Assembly (NCBI GenBank): GCA_021846985.1 | Contig: JAJZVX010000005.1 | Coordinates: 1-64,000, forward strand | DNA: 64,000 bases | From: Acidobacteriota bacterium | GTDB lineage: Bacteria > Acidobacteriota > Terriglobia > Terriglobales > Acidobacteriaceae | Reading direction: 5' to 3' | Shown here: in pieces, positions 48,084-57,087 of the stretch | Position numbering within the stretch: position 1 is the stretch's first letter | Layout: each line of letters opens with the position of its first letter | Position numbers and translations under genes: made by a program | The notes under the pieces: generated by a model | The model's input: the letters and a program-made list of their open reading frames with translations, nothing else | Told to the model about the DNA's origin: nothing | Databases searched by the model: none

Positions 48084-50072
48084 TTACGCCACAACCGAAA
48101 TGCGTCCGCCGCCGGATACTGCATTCCAAACCGGCGTCCGGACCGCTTCCTCCGCGAAACGCGGCGCCGGGCGCGCCTCCGTCACCGGTCCTGATGCCGG
48201 CTGCTCCCTCTGGTTTGCATAAGGAGCCTGCCCCCCGTTCTGCTGCGAATTCTGGTTCGCGCCCCGGTCCGCTCCTGCGCCCAAACTCTGCCCGCCGGAG
48301 GAACTGAAAGTCAGCGTCTCGACAGGCAGATGCCGCTCCGCCAGATGCGTGGCCAGGCTTGCCATGTGACCGCCCAGCGCCTGCGCCGCGTCGGCCGTCG
48401 AGGCTACGACCGAGGCGTGAATCCCGCCTGTTCCCGCTTCTGCCCGCACGCTGACCCATCCCAGCGACGGATCCTGGAAACCGGCCTCCGCCCGAGGCGC
48501 GGTCCCGTGGATCCATGTCGCTGCCGGCGCCGCCGCATCCAGCGTGGAGAACGCATCCGGATGCGCGCCTCCCGCGCTGGCCGAGGCAGCAGAGACGGAA
48601 CTTCCCTGCCCACCTGCTCCGCCCACCGTCATCCCCCCGCTCTGCGCCTGTGCCGGATGGAAAAGGATCGCCGGCTGTGCCGCCGGTTGAACCGCCGCCT
48701 GGTGCGTCTCTTGCAGATGGCTGCCCGGCCACGAACGGCCTGTGTGTGTTGTTCTGTCTGCCGCTTCGATGGGCTTTGCCGGGCTCTCCGCGGAGGCGGG
48801 TTCCTCCGGATGCGTGGCGGCAGGGCTGCCGGTCCCTTTCCCGGCAGGCGCCGAACGAACGGCCTGGTCCTTCCGGCCCGCGGGCTCAGCCACGGCCTGG
48901 ACCGGCTTGCCAGGCGTTACGGCCTGCTCGGTTCCCCCGGCCCGCGCAATATTCCGCGTCTCTTCCATGCTCTGCGCGTGCGCGCTTGCCGAGGCGCCCG
49001 CGGTCACTGCCGCATCGGCTGCGGCGCTCCCGCCCGTCCTTCTTTCCGTGTTGCCCTGCAGGTCTGCAACACCGGACGTTGCCACTCTTCCCTGCCTTTC
49101 CGGCACGGCGGCGGAAACGGCCATCCCCTTCCCGCCCGGCAACGCTTCCTGAGCGGCATCCAGACCTTGTACTGCGTGCTGGCCGCTCTTCCGCGCGCTT
49201 TCGCCAGCCGCGGCGGCCGGTCCTTCTTCTGGAATTGCGGCCGCTTGATCCTGGCCGCCTTCCGCCGGACCAATCTCAGCGAAGGTTCCACCGGAGCCAT
49301 CAGGAACGGACTCCCTGGCGGCAAGTTGTTCTCCACCCGAGGGCACTTGTGTCTCTTTCCCCGGCGTCAGCTCCTCCAACCCCTGGCGTCCTCGGCTTGC
49401 AACTGAAATTCTGTCCGCGCTCCCCTTGCTCTCTCCGGTCTCGGCAATCTTGTGAACCTCGATCGGGGAGGGTGGAACGTAGGACTGCGCCGCGGCCGCC
49501 ACGGCTGCCGCCGTGGAGTTTTGCGTGTGGCTTTCCCTCTCTGTCCGCTGCGCCGCGGCCGGAGGCCGGATCGAAGCGCTCCGGTCCGCTCGCGTCTTCC
49601 GTGCTCCCATGCCTGGCAGTGGATCAGCGGCCGCCTCTCCCGTCCCCACAGACGCGGCCGGCGTACCTGCGGCCTTGCCCTCCGCAAGGGCTCCAGCCCC
49701 CGGCATCGCGTCGGGAAGGTTCTGGACCAAGCCGCTTTCCCCCGCAACGACCTGCGGCGCCGCACTTGCCGGAAGATTCTGTCGCGCAAATTGCCCCGTG
49801 ACCGGCGCCGGCACCGCTTCTCCTGTCTTCGATGCCATCCCTGTCCCGGACCCATTCGTACCCTTTTCCGCCGCCCCTGCCATTGGCTTCCCCTGCGCCA
49901 CGGCGTCCTGACCCCCGGCAAGCTCCTGCTGCATCCCCGCACCAAGCGCGGCCAGCAGCGTTTCCCAACCGGCGCGAAAGCTTGCCGTCCCCGCCGTTCT
50001 GGCAAAGAGCACGCCCGCCTGGGGCGCCGCTGCCTCCGGAAATCCTATCTTCAGCTCAACTGCGACGGTCAT
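48084..50072 (-). CDS. fliK: Flagellar hook-length control protein FliK
   Basis: A protein of 662 residues, low-complexity (Ala/Gly/Glu/Pro/Ser-rich) through most of its length, as expected for the molecular ruler. A folded C-terminal domain near 540-625 (LGWVSVRAEAGTGGIHASVV, LATHLAERHLPVETLTFSSS) matches the Flg_hook substrate-switch domain. It measures hook length and switches export to filament proteins. It sits between fliJ and flgD as usual. The start is uncertain: the ATG at 50072 has no ribosome-binding site, and a sigma-54-type promoter at 50085-50100 would start transcription only a few bases before it. Confidence 0.85.
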   Translation of the reverse strand: MTVAVELKIGFPEAAAPQAGVLFARTAGTASFRAGWETLLAALGAGMQQELAGGQDAVAQGKPMAGAAEKGTNGSGTGMASKTGEAVPAPVTGQFARQNLPASAAPQVVAGESGLVQNLPDAMPGAGALAEGKAAGTPAASVGTGEAAADPLPGMGARKTRADRSASIRPPAAAQRTERESHTQNSTAAAVAAAAQSYVPPSPIEVHKIAETGESKGSADRISVASRGRQGLEELTPGKETQVPSGGEQLAARESVPDGSGGTFAEIGPAEGGQDQAAAIPEEGPAAAAGESARKSGQHAVQGLDAAQEALPGGKGMAVSAAVPERQGRVATSGVADLQGNTERRTGGSAAADAAVTAGASASAHAQSMEETRNIARAGGTEQAVTPGKPVQAVAEPAGRKDQAVRSAPAGKGTGSPAATHPEEPASAESPAKPIEAADRTTHTGRSWPGSHLQETHQAAVQPAAQPAILFHPAQAQSGGMTVGGAGGQGSSVSAASASAGGAHPDAFSTLDAAAPAATWIHGTAPRAEAGFQDPSLGWVSVRAEAGTGGIHASVVASTADAAQALGGHMASLATHLAERHLPVETLTFSSSGGQSLGAGADRGANQNSQQNGGQAPYANQREQPASGPVTEARPAPRFAEEAVRTPVWNAVSGGGRISVVA

Positions 50073-50084
50073 GCGGCGGAAGAA

Positions 50085-50100
50085 AGCAGAAAGCGTGCCA
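50085..50100 (-). promoter_or_regulatory. Sigma-54 (-24/-12) element at the fliK start
   Basis: On the minus strand TGGCACGCTTTCTGCT fits the consensus with GG and GC 10 bases apart. The predicted transcription start (about 50074) is at the annotated fliK ATG, implying either a leaderless message or a later true start. Confidence 0.55.
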
Positions 50101-50190
50101 AAGACGAGAGTGGGCGGGTTAGAGCATTGTCAGGATTGGTACCAGATTCCCAAATCGGTTCCCGGCATCCGACTCCAGCAAAATACACGC

Positions 50191-50715
50191 TCAAGTCTCC
50201 TGTGGCCTTACGGTTTCCGGAATGGATTGCCGCTGGAGGCAATCTGCGGCTTCGGCCGGATCGGTCAGACTCCCGCCGCTCTGCCGCCGTCTGCGGCGGC
50301 TGCGGTGCCACTCGTCCAGGGCCTGCTGGGCGTGCCGTTCGTACTCCACCGCCTGGCGTGCCGCCGCTTCCTGCAGCAGCGTCTCCACCTGCCGCCGTTC
50401 GACCCGCCTGGAAAGAAACTTTTGCCGCCGTTCGGCTACCTCGATCTCCATCTCGGCAATCCACGACCGCAGCGCCACCGCTTGCCGCGCGGCGAGCCTC
50501 GATTCCTCGATCCCGGCCAGGCGGCTCACCGTTTCGCCTGTCTGCGCGCTCTCGCTCACCAGCGTGCGCCCTCTCCGTTCCCGTGCGGATGCCGCCGCCA
50601 GCGCCTGCCGCAGACGATGCAGCTCGGCCATCGTCTTTTCCAGGGCCTGCAGGCTTTGCTCCTCCTCGATCTCCCGGATGCGCAGCAGGCGGCGCAAGGC
50701 GCGCGCGATGGCCAT
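50191..50715 (-). CDS. fliJ: Flagellar export chaperone FliJ
   Basis: A protein of 174 residues, almost all charged coiled coil (LLRIREIEEEQSLQALEKTM ... ERRQKFLSRRVERRQVETLL), the expected shape of FliJ. FliJ forms the stalk of the FliI ATPase ring and couples it to the export gate. It begins 3 bp after the fliI stop. Sequence similarity is weak in this family, so the name rests on shape and position. Confidence 0.82.
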   Translation of the reverse strand: MAIARALRRLLRIREIEEEQSLQALEKTMAELHRLRQALAAASARERRGRTLVSESAQTGETVSRLAGIEESRLAARQAVALRSWIAEMEIEVAERRQKFLSRRVERRQVETLLQEAAARQAVEYERHAQQALDEWHRSRRRRRQSGGSLTDPAEAADCLQRQSIPETVRPQET

Positions 50716-50718
50716 GGC

Positions 50719-52044
50719 TCAAATCTCCGCGGCCAGGCGGGCCAGATCGCGCACGCACTCGCTTAACCGCACCTGCTCGCGCGCCTGCTGGGTCAGAAAC
50801 ACCCGCAGCGGCTCGCGCGCGCTCAGGGCGCGGTCCAGTTCCGCATCCGAGCCGGGCTTGTAGGCGCCAATCCGCACCAGGTCTTCCGAACGCGCGTAGG
50901 CGGCCAGCAGCCGGCGCACCAACTCCGCGCACTTCAAGTGTTCTTCCATCGCCACGGCCGGCATCAGCCGGCTGATCGAGTCCAGCACCTGCACGGGCGG
51001 GTACCAGCCCTCCGCCGCCAGCGCCCGCGACAGCACCACGTGGCCGTCCAGCAGCGACCGCACGGCGTCCACCAGCGGATCCTGCTGATCGTCGCCCTCC
51101 ATCAACACCGTATAGAACGCCGTAATCGAGCCCGTCCGGAACTGGCCTGTGCGCTCCACCAGCTTGGCGAGCCTGGTGAAGACCGAGGGCGTGTAGCCCT
51201 TGGCCGTGGGCGGCTCTCCGGCGGCCAGTCCCACCTCGCGCGCCGCCATGGCAAAGCGTGTCAGCGAGTCAAGCACCAGCAACACATTCTTACCCTGCCC
51301 GGCAAAATACTCCGCGACCGTGGTAGCCGCCATGGCGGCCCGCATGCGCAGCAGCGGCGACTGGTCCGAAGTCGAAACCAGCACCACCGACCGGGCCAGG
51401 CCCTCGGCTCCCAGCGCGTCTTCAAGGAACTCGCGCACCTCGCGGCCCCGTTCGCCCACCAGACCCACCACCGTCACATCGGCCTCGGTATTGCGCGTCA
51501 TCATGCCGATGAGGGTGCTTTTGCCCACTCCCGATCCCCCGAATATCCCCACCCTCTGCCCGCGGCCGACCGTCAGCAGCGCGTCGATGGCCCGGATTCC
51601 GGTTCCCAGCGGCGTGCGGATCGGCATCCGTTCCATGGGGGACCGTGCCGCTCCCTCCAGCGGCAGGGCCGCCACGGCCGCCGGCCGGGGGCCCTCGTCA
51701 ATGGGCTCGCCCAGCCCGTCGAGCACGCGCCCCATCAGCCCCGGGCCCGCCGCAATCTCCGCCCGCACGCCCAGAGCCGTCACCGGATTTCCCAGTTGGA
51801 TGCCGTCGCTGCTCTTCACCGGCATCAGAAGCACATGCGCTCCGCGAAACCCGATCACCTCCGCCAGATGATGACCGCCCAGCCGGTCCACGATCTCGCA
51901 ACACTCGCCCACCGGGGACGGCGGCCCTTTCGATTCCAGCGTCGAGCCCACCGATTGCAGCACCTCGCCGCGCCACCGCCAGGGCTGTACCCGCTCCAGA
52001 CGCCGAAAGTACTTCGCCAAATCGCTGGCCGCCGGCACGCTCAT
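50719..52044 (-). CDS. fliI: Flagellum-specific ATPase FliI
   Basis: A protein of 441 residues of the F1-beta/rotary type III ATPase family. Walker A is GGSGVGKST (169-177). It also has VVGLVGERGREVREFLEDAL, VVLVSTSDQSPLLRMRAA, LLVLDSLTRFAMAAREVGLA and GEPPTAKGYTPSVF. It energises export of flagellar components together with FliH and FliJ. It overlaps fliH by 4 bp (ATGA). The length equals the family norm. Confidence 0.96.
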   Translation of the reverse strand: MSVPAASDLAKYFRRLERVQPWRWRGEVLQSVGSTLESKGPPSPVGECCEIVDRLGGHHLAEVIGFRGAHVLLMPVKSSDGIQLGNPVTALGVRAEIAAGPGLMGRVLDGLGEPIDEGPRPAAVAALPLEGAARSPMERMPIRTPLGTGIRAIDALLTVGRGQRVGIFGGSGVGKSTLIGMMTRNTEADVTVVGLVGERGREVREFLEDALGAEGLARSVVLVSTSDQSPLLRMRAAMAATTVAEYFAGQGKNVLLVLDSLTRFAMAAREVGLAAGEPPTAKGYTPSVFTRLAKLVERTGQFRTGSITAFYTVLMEGDDQQDPLVDAVRSLLDGHVVLSRALAAEGWYPPVQVLDSISRLMPAVAMEEHLKCAELVRRLLAAYARSEDLVRIGAYKPGSDAELDRALSAREPLRVFLTQQAREQVRLSECVRDLARLAAEI

Positions 52045-52820
52045 GAGGCAACCCCATGGAGAAAATCTCCGGAACCCGCGGCAGATTCCGCCGTGCGGCC
52101 TCCCGCGCGGTCCAATAATCCCCGTTCGATCTCGCCCATCTGCGCCTGCATGCCCAGATCAACCGAGCCGATGGCGGTCTCCACCCGGCACTCGCCCAGT
52201 TGCATGCCGGCGCCGGCTTCCACCGCCGGCTTCAGGGCCAGGTTGGGCAGCAGGCGCACCGCCTCGCGCCACATCTCCAGATCGGCTTCGGGAACCAGCA
52301 GCCTCACCTCCGTCGTTCCGGCCAGTTGCCCCAGCGCCACGCGCACCGCGCCCGTCAGCAGCAGGGGGTCCATCTGCGCTTCCCGGCGCAAAACACGCGC
52401 CGCCACTGCCAGCGCCAGCCGGACCACCTCGCCCTCAACGGCCGCGAAATAGCTCTCCCGCGCCCGGGCAAAGCTTTCCAGAAGCCCGGCGGCCTGCTGC
52501 TGGCGCCGTTGTTCCCGCGCGGCTGCCGCCGCAAGCTGAGCCTCCCGCTCCAGTTGGCGCCCCTCCTGCAGGCCCGCCTCTCTTCCCTCCTCTATCCAGC
52601 GCTGCCGTTCCTCGGTCCATTGCCTCTCGAAGGGGGCGTCGGGCGATCTCTCCCGGGGCTGCATGGCCGCTGCCGGATGCGGTTCCCCCTCCGGCTCCTC
52701 GTGGATCAGCGCCGCCGCCCAACCCTCCCACGGGGGTTGCCGGCCCTCCGCGCTTGCGGGATACTCAAATGCCTCTGTTTTGTTGCGCTCGCCCATTTGC
52801 CCAGGCCTTCGCGTGTGCAC
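52041..52820 (-). CDS. fliH: Flagellar assembly protein FliH
   Basis: A protein of 259 residues. A long Glu/Gln/Ala/Arg-rich coiled N-terminal half (RQRWIEEGREAGLQEGRQLE) is followed by the conserved C-terminal FliH/YscL domain (EVVRLALAVAARVLRREAQM, then ECRVETAIGSVDLGMQAQMG). FliH regulates the FliI ATPase and links it to the C ring. The GTG at 52820 has AGGAG 5 bases upstream; the ATG at 52796 is an alternative. Confidence 0.9.
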   Translation of the reverse strand: MHTRRPGQMGERNKTEAFEYPASAEGRQPPWEGWAAALIHEEPEGEPHPAAAMQPRERSPDAPFERQWTEERQRWIEEGREAGLQEGRQLEREAQLAAAAAREQRRQQQAAGLLESFARARESYFAAVEGEVVRLALAVAARVLRREAQMDPLLLTGAVRVALGQLAGTTEVRLLVPEADLEMWREAVRLLPNLALKPAVEAGAGMQLGECRVETAIGSVDLGMQAQMGEIERGLLDRAGGRTAESAAGSGDFLHGVAS

Positions 52821-52898
52821 ATCGTCTCCTGGCGGCCGCGTCCGGCTCTTCCCGCCGGGAGCGCGCCGCCGATCCCTGGCGGCCCGCCGCGGCCGCGG

Positions 52899-53960
52899 TT
52901 ACGCCAGCATCTCGTCGCCGGTCTCCAGCTTCAGAATCACCTTGCCCTCGGCCTCCAGCCGCCGCGCCAGGTTGAGAATCTCCTGCTGCGCCTGCGCCAC
53001 CTCGCGCGAGCGCACCGGGCCCAGCACTTCCATGTCTTCTTTCAGCATCTCCACCGCGCGCGAACTCATGGCCTTGAAGATCTGCGCGCGCAGTTCGTCT
53101 TTGGCGCCACGCAGGGCAAGCGCCAGTTGCCGCTTGTCCACCCCTGAGACGATCTCGCGGATCGTCGCCGCCGGCACCGTCACCAGATCCTCGAAGGTGA
53201 ACATCAGGTTGCGAATGCTCAACGCGAGTTCCGGCTGCCCTTCCTCAATCGTCTCCAGAATCTTCTTCGACTCCTCGGCATTGAGCCGGTTCAGCAGATC
53301 GGCCACGGCCTTGAAGCCCGAATAGCTCTTCCGCGCCGTATCGCCTACGCTCTCCAGCCGCCGGTGCAGAATATGCGCCACCTTCTGCGCCATCTCGGGC
53401 GAGAACTGCCGCATCTCGGCCAGCCGCTGAATGGAAACCACTTTGTGGTCTTCGCTCAGGTTGTCCAACACCATCGAGGCGCGCCGCGGATCCAGGTGGG
53501 CCAGCACCAGCGCGATGGTCTGCGGATGCTCGGAATCGAGCAGCTTGCCCAACTGCTGCGGATCGGTGCGCTGCAACTTGGCCAGGTTGCCATGAGCCTC
53601 CTCCTGCGAACGCCGCACCATCAGCAGCAGATCGTCCGCGCGGTCCTTGCCAAAGGCTTCGACCAGCAGCCGGCTGGCGTAATCCAATCCTCCATGAATC
53701 ATGAAGTTCTGGGTCTCCAACAGTTCCCAGAACTCCTCCAGAACCTCGGCCGACAGCTCGGGCGTCACGCCGCGCAGGTCCGCCAGTTCCTCCGTCAGCC
53801 GCTGCACATCCGTGTCGGGCAGTACGCGCAGAATCTCCTTGGCCAGCTCCTCGCCCACGGCCACCAGCAAAACGGCCGCCTTGCGCACGCCGCTCAGGCC
53901 GGCGGAAAGCTTGCGCCGTTGAGCCCCGCTTTGGCTGCCCGATTCTGCCAAGATTCCCAT
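52899..53960 (-). CDS. fliG: Flagellar motor switch protein FliG
   Basis: A protein of 353 residues with the three FliG domains. Typical blocks include VRKAAVLLVAVGEELAKEIL, LLDSEHPQTIALVLAHLDPR, and RNLMFTFEDLVTVPAATIRE in the torque-generating C-terminal domain. FliG sits on the MS ring (FliF) and interacts with the stator to produce torque. It lies between fliF and fliH in the standard order. Confidence 0.96.
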   Translation of the reverse strand: MGILAESGSQSGAQRRKLSAGLSGVRKAAVLLVAVGEELAKEILRVLPDTDVQRLTEELADLRGVTPELSAEVLEEFWELLETQNFMIHGGLDYASRLLVEAFGKDRADDLLLMVRRSQEEAHGNLAKLQRTDPQQLGKLLDSEHPQTIALVLAHLDPRRASMVLDNLSEDHKVVSIQRLAEMRQFSPEMAQKVAHILHRRLESVGDTARKSYSGFKAVADLLNRLNAEESKKILETIEEGQPELALSIRNLMFTFEDLVTVPAATIREIVSGVDKRQLALALRGAKDELRAQIFKAMSSRAVEMLKEDMEVLGPVRSREVAQAQQEILNLARRLEAEGKVILKLETGDEMLA

Positions 53961-54036
53961 GCGTCCCTCATTCTCCGCTCCGCGCCTTCCCGGCTGGCCC
54001 GCCGCGCCTCGGCGGCTTCCGCCCCAACCCGAAGAC

Positions 54037-55680
54037 TCAATCCGAATGAATCCAGCTCTGCAGCAAACGCGAACTCTGCGTAGGCTCGCGCTTCAGGTGT
54101 CCCGTCACCTGATCGAAGATCTCCACCGCGCGCAGCCGGTCCGGATCGTTTTCCGCCGGCTCGGGCTCCTTCAGAACCGGCGTTGTTGCGCCCGCCACCT
54201 CTGCCGCGTCCCTTCCCTTGCCTTTCTTTTGCGCCACGGCGGAGCTGCGCCGCGCCTGCGCAAGCGCCGGCCGCACTCCCAGGCCAATTACAAGCATTAA
54301 TCCGAGGAGCAGGGCCAGATATTTGATCAGCACGGGAAAGCCCTCGGCTGCCGATAAGGCCTGATCGACGGGCCCCGGCGTCCGCTGCGTGCGATTCTCC
54401 TCAAATGGCAGATCCTGAACGGTCAGCACATCGCCGCGCGTTCCATCAAAGCCCACCGCGGCCTCGGCCAGAGCCGTCAGATTCCTCATCTCGGCGGCCG
54501 GCCGCGGCTGCCATTGCGCGGCCTTGTTCCGGCTGGCCGGTTGCAACAGCCGGTCGTTCACCACAATGGCCGCGGTCAGCCGCCGCACCCGCCCCGGACT
54601 CTCCACCAGATGCCGGACGGTCTTCGAAGCTCCGTATGTTCCCGATTCGCTCCGGGCCGACTCCGGCGGCGCGGTCTGCTGCGGATAAACCGGCAGCGAC
54701 TGCGAGTTGGGCGCGTTCGAGGCGGTGCCGGGAACTCCCGAAGCCACCGTCCGCGTTCCCGTCGTCTGCTCGGTGCGCTGCATCGAGAGCGTAACGGTCT
54801 TGTCCGGGTCGTAATTCTCATCCGTCTCGTCGACGGCCGTCTGATCGTAGTCCAGCGTTACCGAGGCGCGCACGTTGCCCGCCCCCGTCACTGGCTCCAG
54901 AGTCCCGATCAGCTTTTCCTCCAGCGCTTCCTCGGCGCTCAGCCGCAGGGCTTCGGCCGTCTTCGGTCCCAGCGGAAGATGCCCATCCGCGTCCACCAGA
55001 ACCACATGATCCGGGGTCAGTCCATCCACCGCCGACGCCACCAAATTGCGGATGGCCGCCGGCTCGCCATCGCCCAGGGACCGGGAGCGCAGCTTCAGGA
55101 CCACCGATGCCTTGGCCGGCCGCTCCGACTCGCGGAAGAGCGAATCGTGGGGCAGAACCAGGTGCACGCGCGCTGACTCCACATCGGCCAGCGTGCCGAT
55201 GGTATGCTCCAGCTCGCCCTCCAACGCCCGCTGGTAGTTCACCTGCTCGTCGAACTCCGACCCCACCCAGTTGGGTTTGTCAAACAGTTCGAAGCCCAGA
55301 CGCCCGCTCTTCACCCCGTCCTTCGACGCCGCCAGCCGGGCTTTATCCAGTTGCGCGGCGGGAACCAGAATACGCGTGCCGTCCGGGCTTAGCTCGAAGG
55401 GAATCTGCGCCTGCGTCAGCACCACGCTGGTCTGGCGCGCGTCGTCCGGATTCAGGTTGGCGTAGAGCGTGCGCCAGTCGGTGCGCATCCCATACCACAG
55501 CAGAAATCCCATCACCGCCGACAGCATGCCCACGGCCGCCAGCATCCAGCGCCGCTGCCCCGGCTGCATCCCTGCCCAGCGGAGCTGCGCGCCCGTCCAC
55601 AGGCTGCCGAGCCGGTCCGTCCATTGAGGCTGTCCAGGCACTCCCAGCGCGCTCTTCTCCATCTGTGTTCCGCCGGCCAT
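54037..55680 (-). CDS. fliF: Flagellar MS-ring protein FliF
   Basis: A protein of 547 residues. The first membrane helix (RRWMLAAVGMLSAVMGFLLW) is followed by the YscJ/FliF ring-building motifs (DWRTLYANLNPDDARQTSVV, SPDGTRILVPAAQLDKARLA, NYQRALEGELEHTIGTLADV). A beta-collar region and the second helix (FPVLIKYLALLLGLMLVIGL) come next, then a cytoplasmic tail ending LLQSWIHSD that binds FliG. It forms the base of the motor in the inner membrane. The ATG at 55680 is the family start; the frame is open upstream. Confidence 0.96.
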   Translation of the reverse strand: MAGGTQMEKSALGVPGQPQWTDRLGSLWTGAQLRWAGMQPGQRRWMLAAVGMLSAVMGFLLWYGMRTDWRTLYANLNPDDARQTSVVLTQAQIPFELSPDGTRILVPAAQLDKARLAASKDGVKSGRLGFELFDKPNWVGSEFDEQVNYQRALEGELEHTIGTLADVESARVHLVLPHDSLFRESERPAKASVVLKLRSRSLGDGEPAAIRNLVASAVDGLTPDHVVLVDADGHLPLGPKTAEALRLSAEEALEEKLIGTLEPVTGAGNVRASVTLDYDQTAVDETDENYDPDKTVTLSMQRTEQTTGTRTVASGVPGTASNAPNSQSLPVYPQQTAPPESARSESGTYGASKTVRHLVESPGRVRRLTAAIVVNDRLLQPASRNKAAQWQPRPAAEMRNLTALAEAAVGFDGTRGDVLTVQDLPFEENRTQRTPGPVDQALSAAEGFPVLIKYLALLLGLMLVIGLGVRPALAQARRSSAVAQKKGKGRDAAEVAGATTPVLKEPEPAENDPDRLRAVEIFDQVTGHLKREPTQSSRLLQSWIHSD

Positions 55681-55775
55681 GATCGTCGCGTCCTGCGGCC
55701 TTCTCCGCCTCTTCTCGTCTTCCCCGCCGTTTGCCGCTGCCCGCGCCACCCTTCAGCGCCGGCCTGTCCCCGCTG

Positions 55776-56096
55776 TTAGAACTGCATTCCCATCACCTGC
55801 TGGTAGGCCTGGACCGCCTTGTTGCGCACAGACAACGCCAACTCAAAGGCCATCTCCGCCTTTTCCGCGGCAATCGTGGCCTGATGCACGTCCACGCCGG
55901 CGCCGGTCATCAGCCCGGAGATGGCCGTCCGGGCCTGGCCCTCCAGTGCGTTGACCTGTGCCGCCGCATCGGTGATCAGCTCCGCAAATGGAGTTGACGC
56001 CGCGGCCGGGCGGGCCGCGGATGCCGTCGCGCTGGCGGCCGTCATCGAATTCGTTCCCTGTAAAGCGGCGCTCGCCGCACTCCAGCCTGCCTGCAT
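55776..56096 (-). CDS. fliE: Flagellar hook-basal body protein FliE
   Basis: A protein of 106 residues. The C-terminal two-thirds match FliE: PFAELITDAAAQVNALEGQA, GVDVHQATIAAEKAEMAFEL, VRNKAVQAYQQVMGMQF. FliE joins the MS ring to the rod. The ATG at 56096 has a GAAGGAGAAGAGG purine run before it. It lies between flgC and fliF as in most flgBC-fliE clusters. Confidence 0.93.
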   Translation of the reverse strand: MQAGWSAASAALQGTNSMTAASATASAARPAAASTPFAELITDAAAQVNALEGQARTAISGLMTGAGVDVHQATIAAEKAEMAFELALSVRNKAVQAYQQVMGMQF

Positions 56097-56136
56097 GGCC
56101 TCTTCTCCTTCCACTGCCCCACCGCTCCGCGCGGCC

Positions 56137-56634
56137 CTACGTCTTGGCGATCTCCAGAGCGGAACTGATCATGCCCTTCTCTGCCTGCACGGCTGCGCTG
56201 TTCAAACCGTAGGCACGCGTAGCCCCCATCAGGTCCACCATCTCTGTGATGGGGTTAATGTCCGGATAAGCCACCATGCCGTCCGGTCCGGCGTCCGGAT
56301 GGCCCGGATCGTAGCGGTAGAGCGGAGCGGACTGGTCCTCCACCACGCCCGCCACCCGGACCCCCGGCGCCACCTGGACCGATGCGCCCGGCAGCGGCGG
56401 CAGGGCCGCGGCGGCGGCAGGGGCCGTCGAGATTCCCGAAGCGGCGGAGAGCGAATCCAAAAAGCGGGGGTCGTCCGGGTTCGCGCGAAAAACCACATAT
56501 TGACGGCGATACGGACCGCCCTCGGCGGTGCGCGTGGTTTCGGCATTGGCCATGTTGGCCGCCACCACCTCGGCGCGCATCCGCTCGGCCTCCATGGCCC
56601 CGCCCGAGGTATCCATCAATCCAAAGAGATTCAT
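56137..56634 (-). CDS. flgC: Flagellar basal-body rod protein FlgC
   Basis: A protein of 165 residues. The N-terminal rod motif (AERMRAEVVAANMANAETTR) is followed by a variable middle with an Ala/Pro-rich stretch. The typical FlgC C-terminal block reads YPDINPITEMVDLMGATRAY and GLNSAAVQAEKGMISSALEI. It is a proximal rod component. It starts 25 bp after flgB. Confidence 0.95.
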   Translation of the reverse strand: MNLFGLMDTSGGAMEAERMRAEVVAANMANAETTRTAEGGPYRRQYVVFRANPDDPRFLDSLSAASGISTAPAAAAALPPLPGASVQVAPGVRVAGVVEDQSAPLYRYDPGHPDAGPDGMVAYPDINPITEMVDLMGATRAYGLNSAAVQAEKGMISSALEIAKT

Positions 56635-56658
56635 CGCTTCCCTCCCTTCCGCCCGGCG

Positions 56659-57018
56659 TTACTTGTCCGCATGGATCGCATCCATCACCTTCTGATATTC
56701 GAGGCGCAGCAGGGCCACGCCTGTGCGGAACCTCAACTGGGCCTCAGCCAGATTCAACCCCTCCCTGTCCATGGAAACGTTGTTTCCATCCGGCCGCGCG
56801 ATCAGTCCATCCACCGTCTCCACGCGCACCGGCCCGGCGGCCTCTCCCGCATCGGTCGCCGTCATCGCCTTCCGCATCTCGGCTTCAAAGTCCATACCGA
56901 CGGTGCGGTATCCCGGCGTGTCGATGTTCGCAATGTTGGCCGCCGTCAGCTTTGCCTCGCTGCTGGCCAGGTCCAGATACCGGTTCAGTTCGTCGCACAA
57001 ACGGGTTTCGATCTGCAT
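56659..57018 (-). CDS. flgB: Flagellar basal-body rod protein FlgB
   Basis: A protein of 119 residues: LDLASSEAKLTAANIANIDT, PGYRTVGMDFEAEMRKAM, DREGLNLAEAQLRFRTGVAL. It is a proximal rod protein and the first structural gene of the operon. The ATG at 57018 aligns with the family start and has GGAGG about 11 bases upstream. It is preceded by the two regulator genes on the same strand. Confidence 0.94.
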   Translation of the reverse strand: MQIETRLCDELNRYLDLASSEAKLTAANIANIDTPGYRTVGMDFEAEMRKAMTATDAGEAAGPVRVETVDGLIARPDGNNVSMDREGLNLAEAQLRFRTGVALLRLEYQKVMDAIHADK

Positions 57019-57087
57019 GACTTTTCGCGCCTCCTTCAAACAGGAATCCCTGTCCCTCCCCTCCCCCGGAACGGCCGCGGGAGGGCC

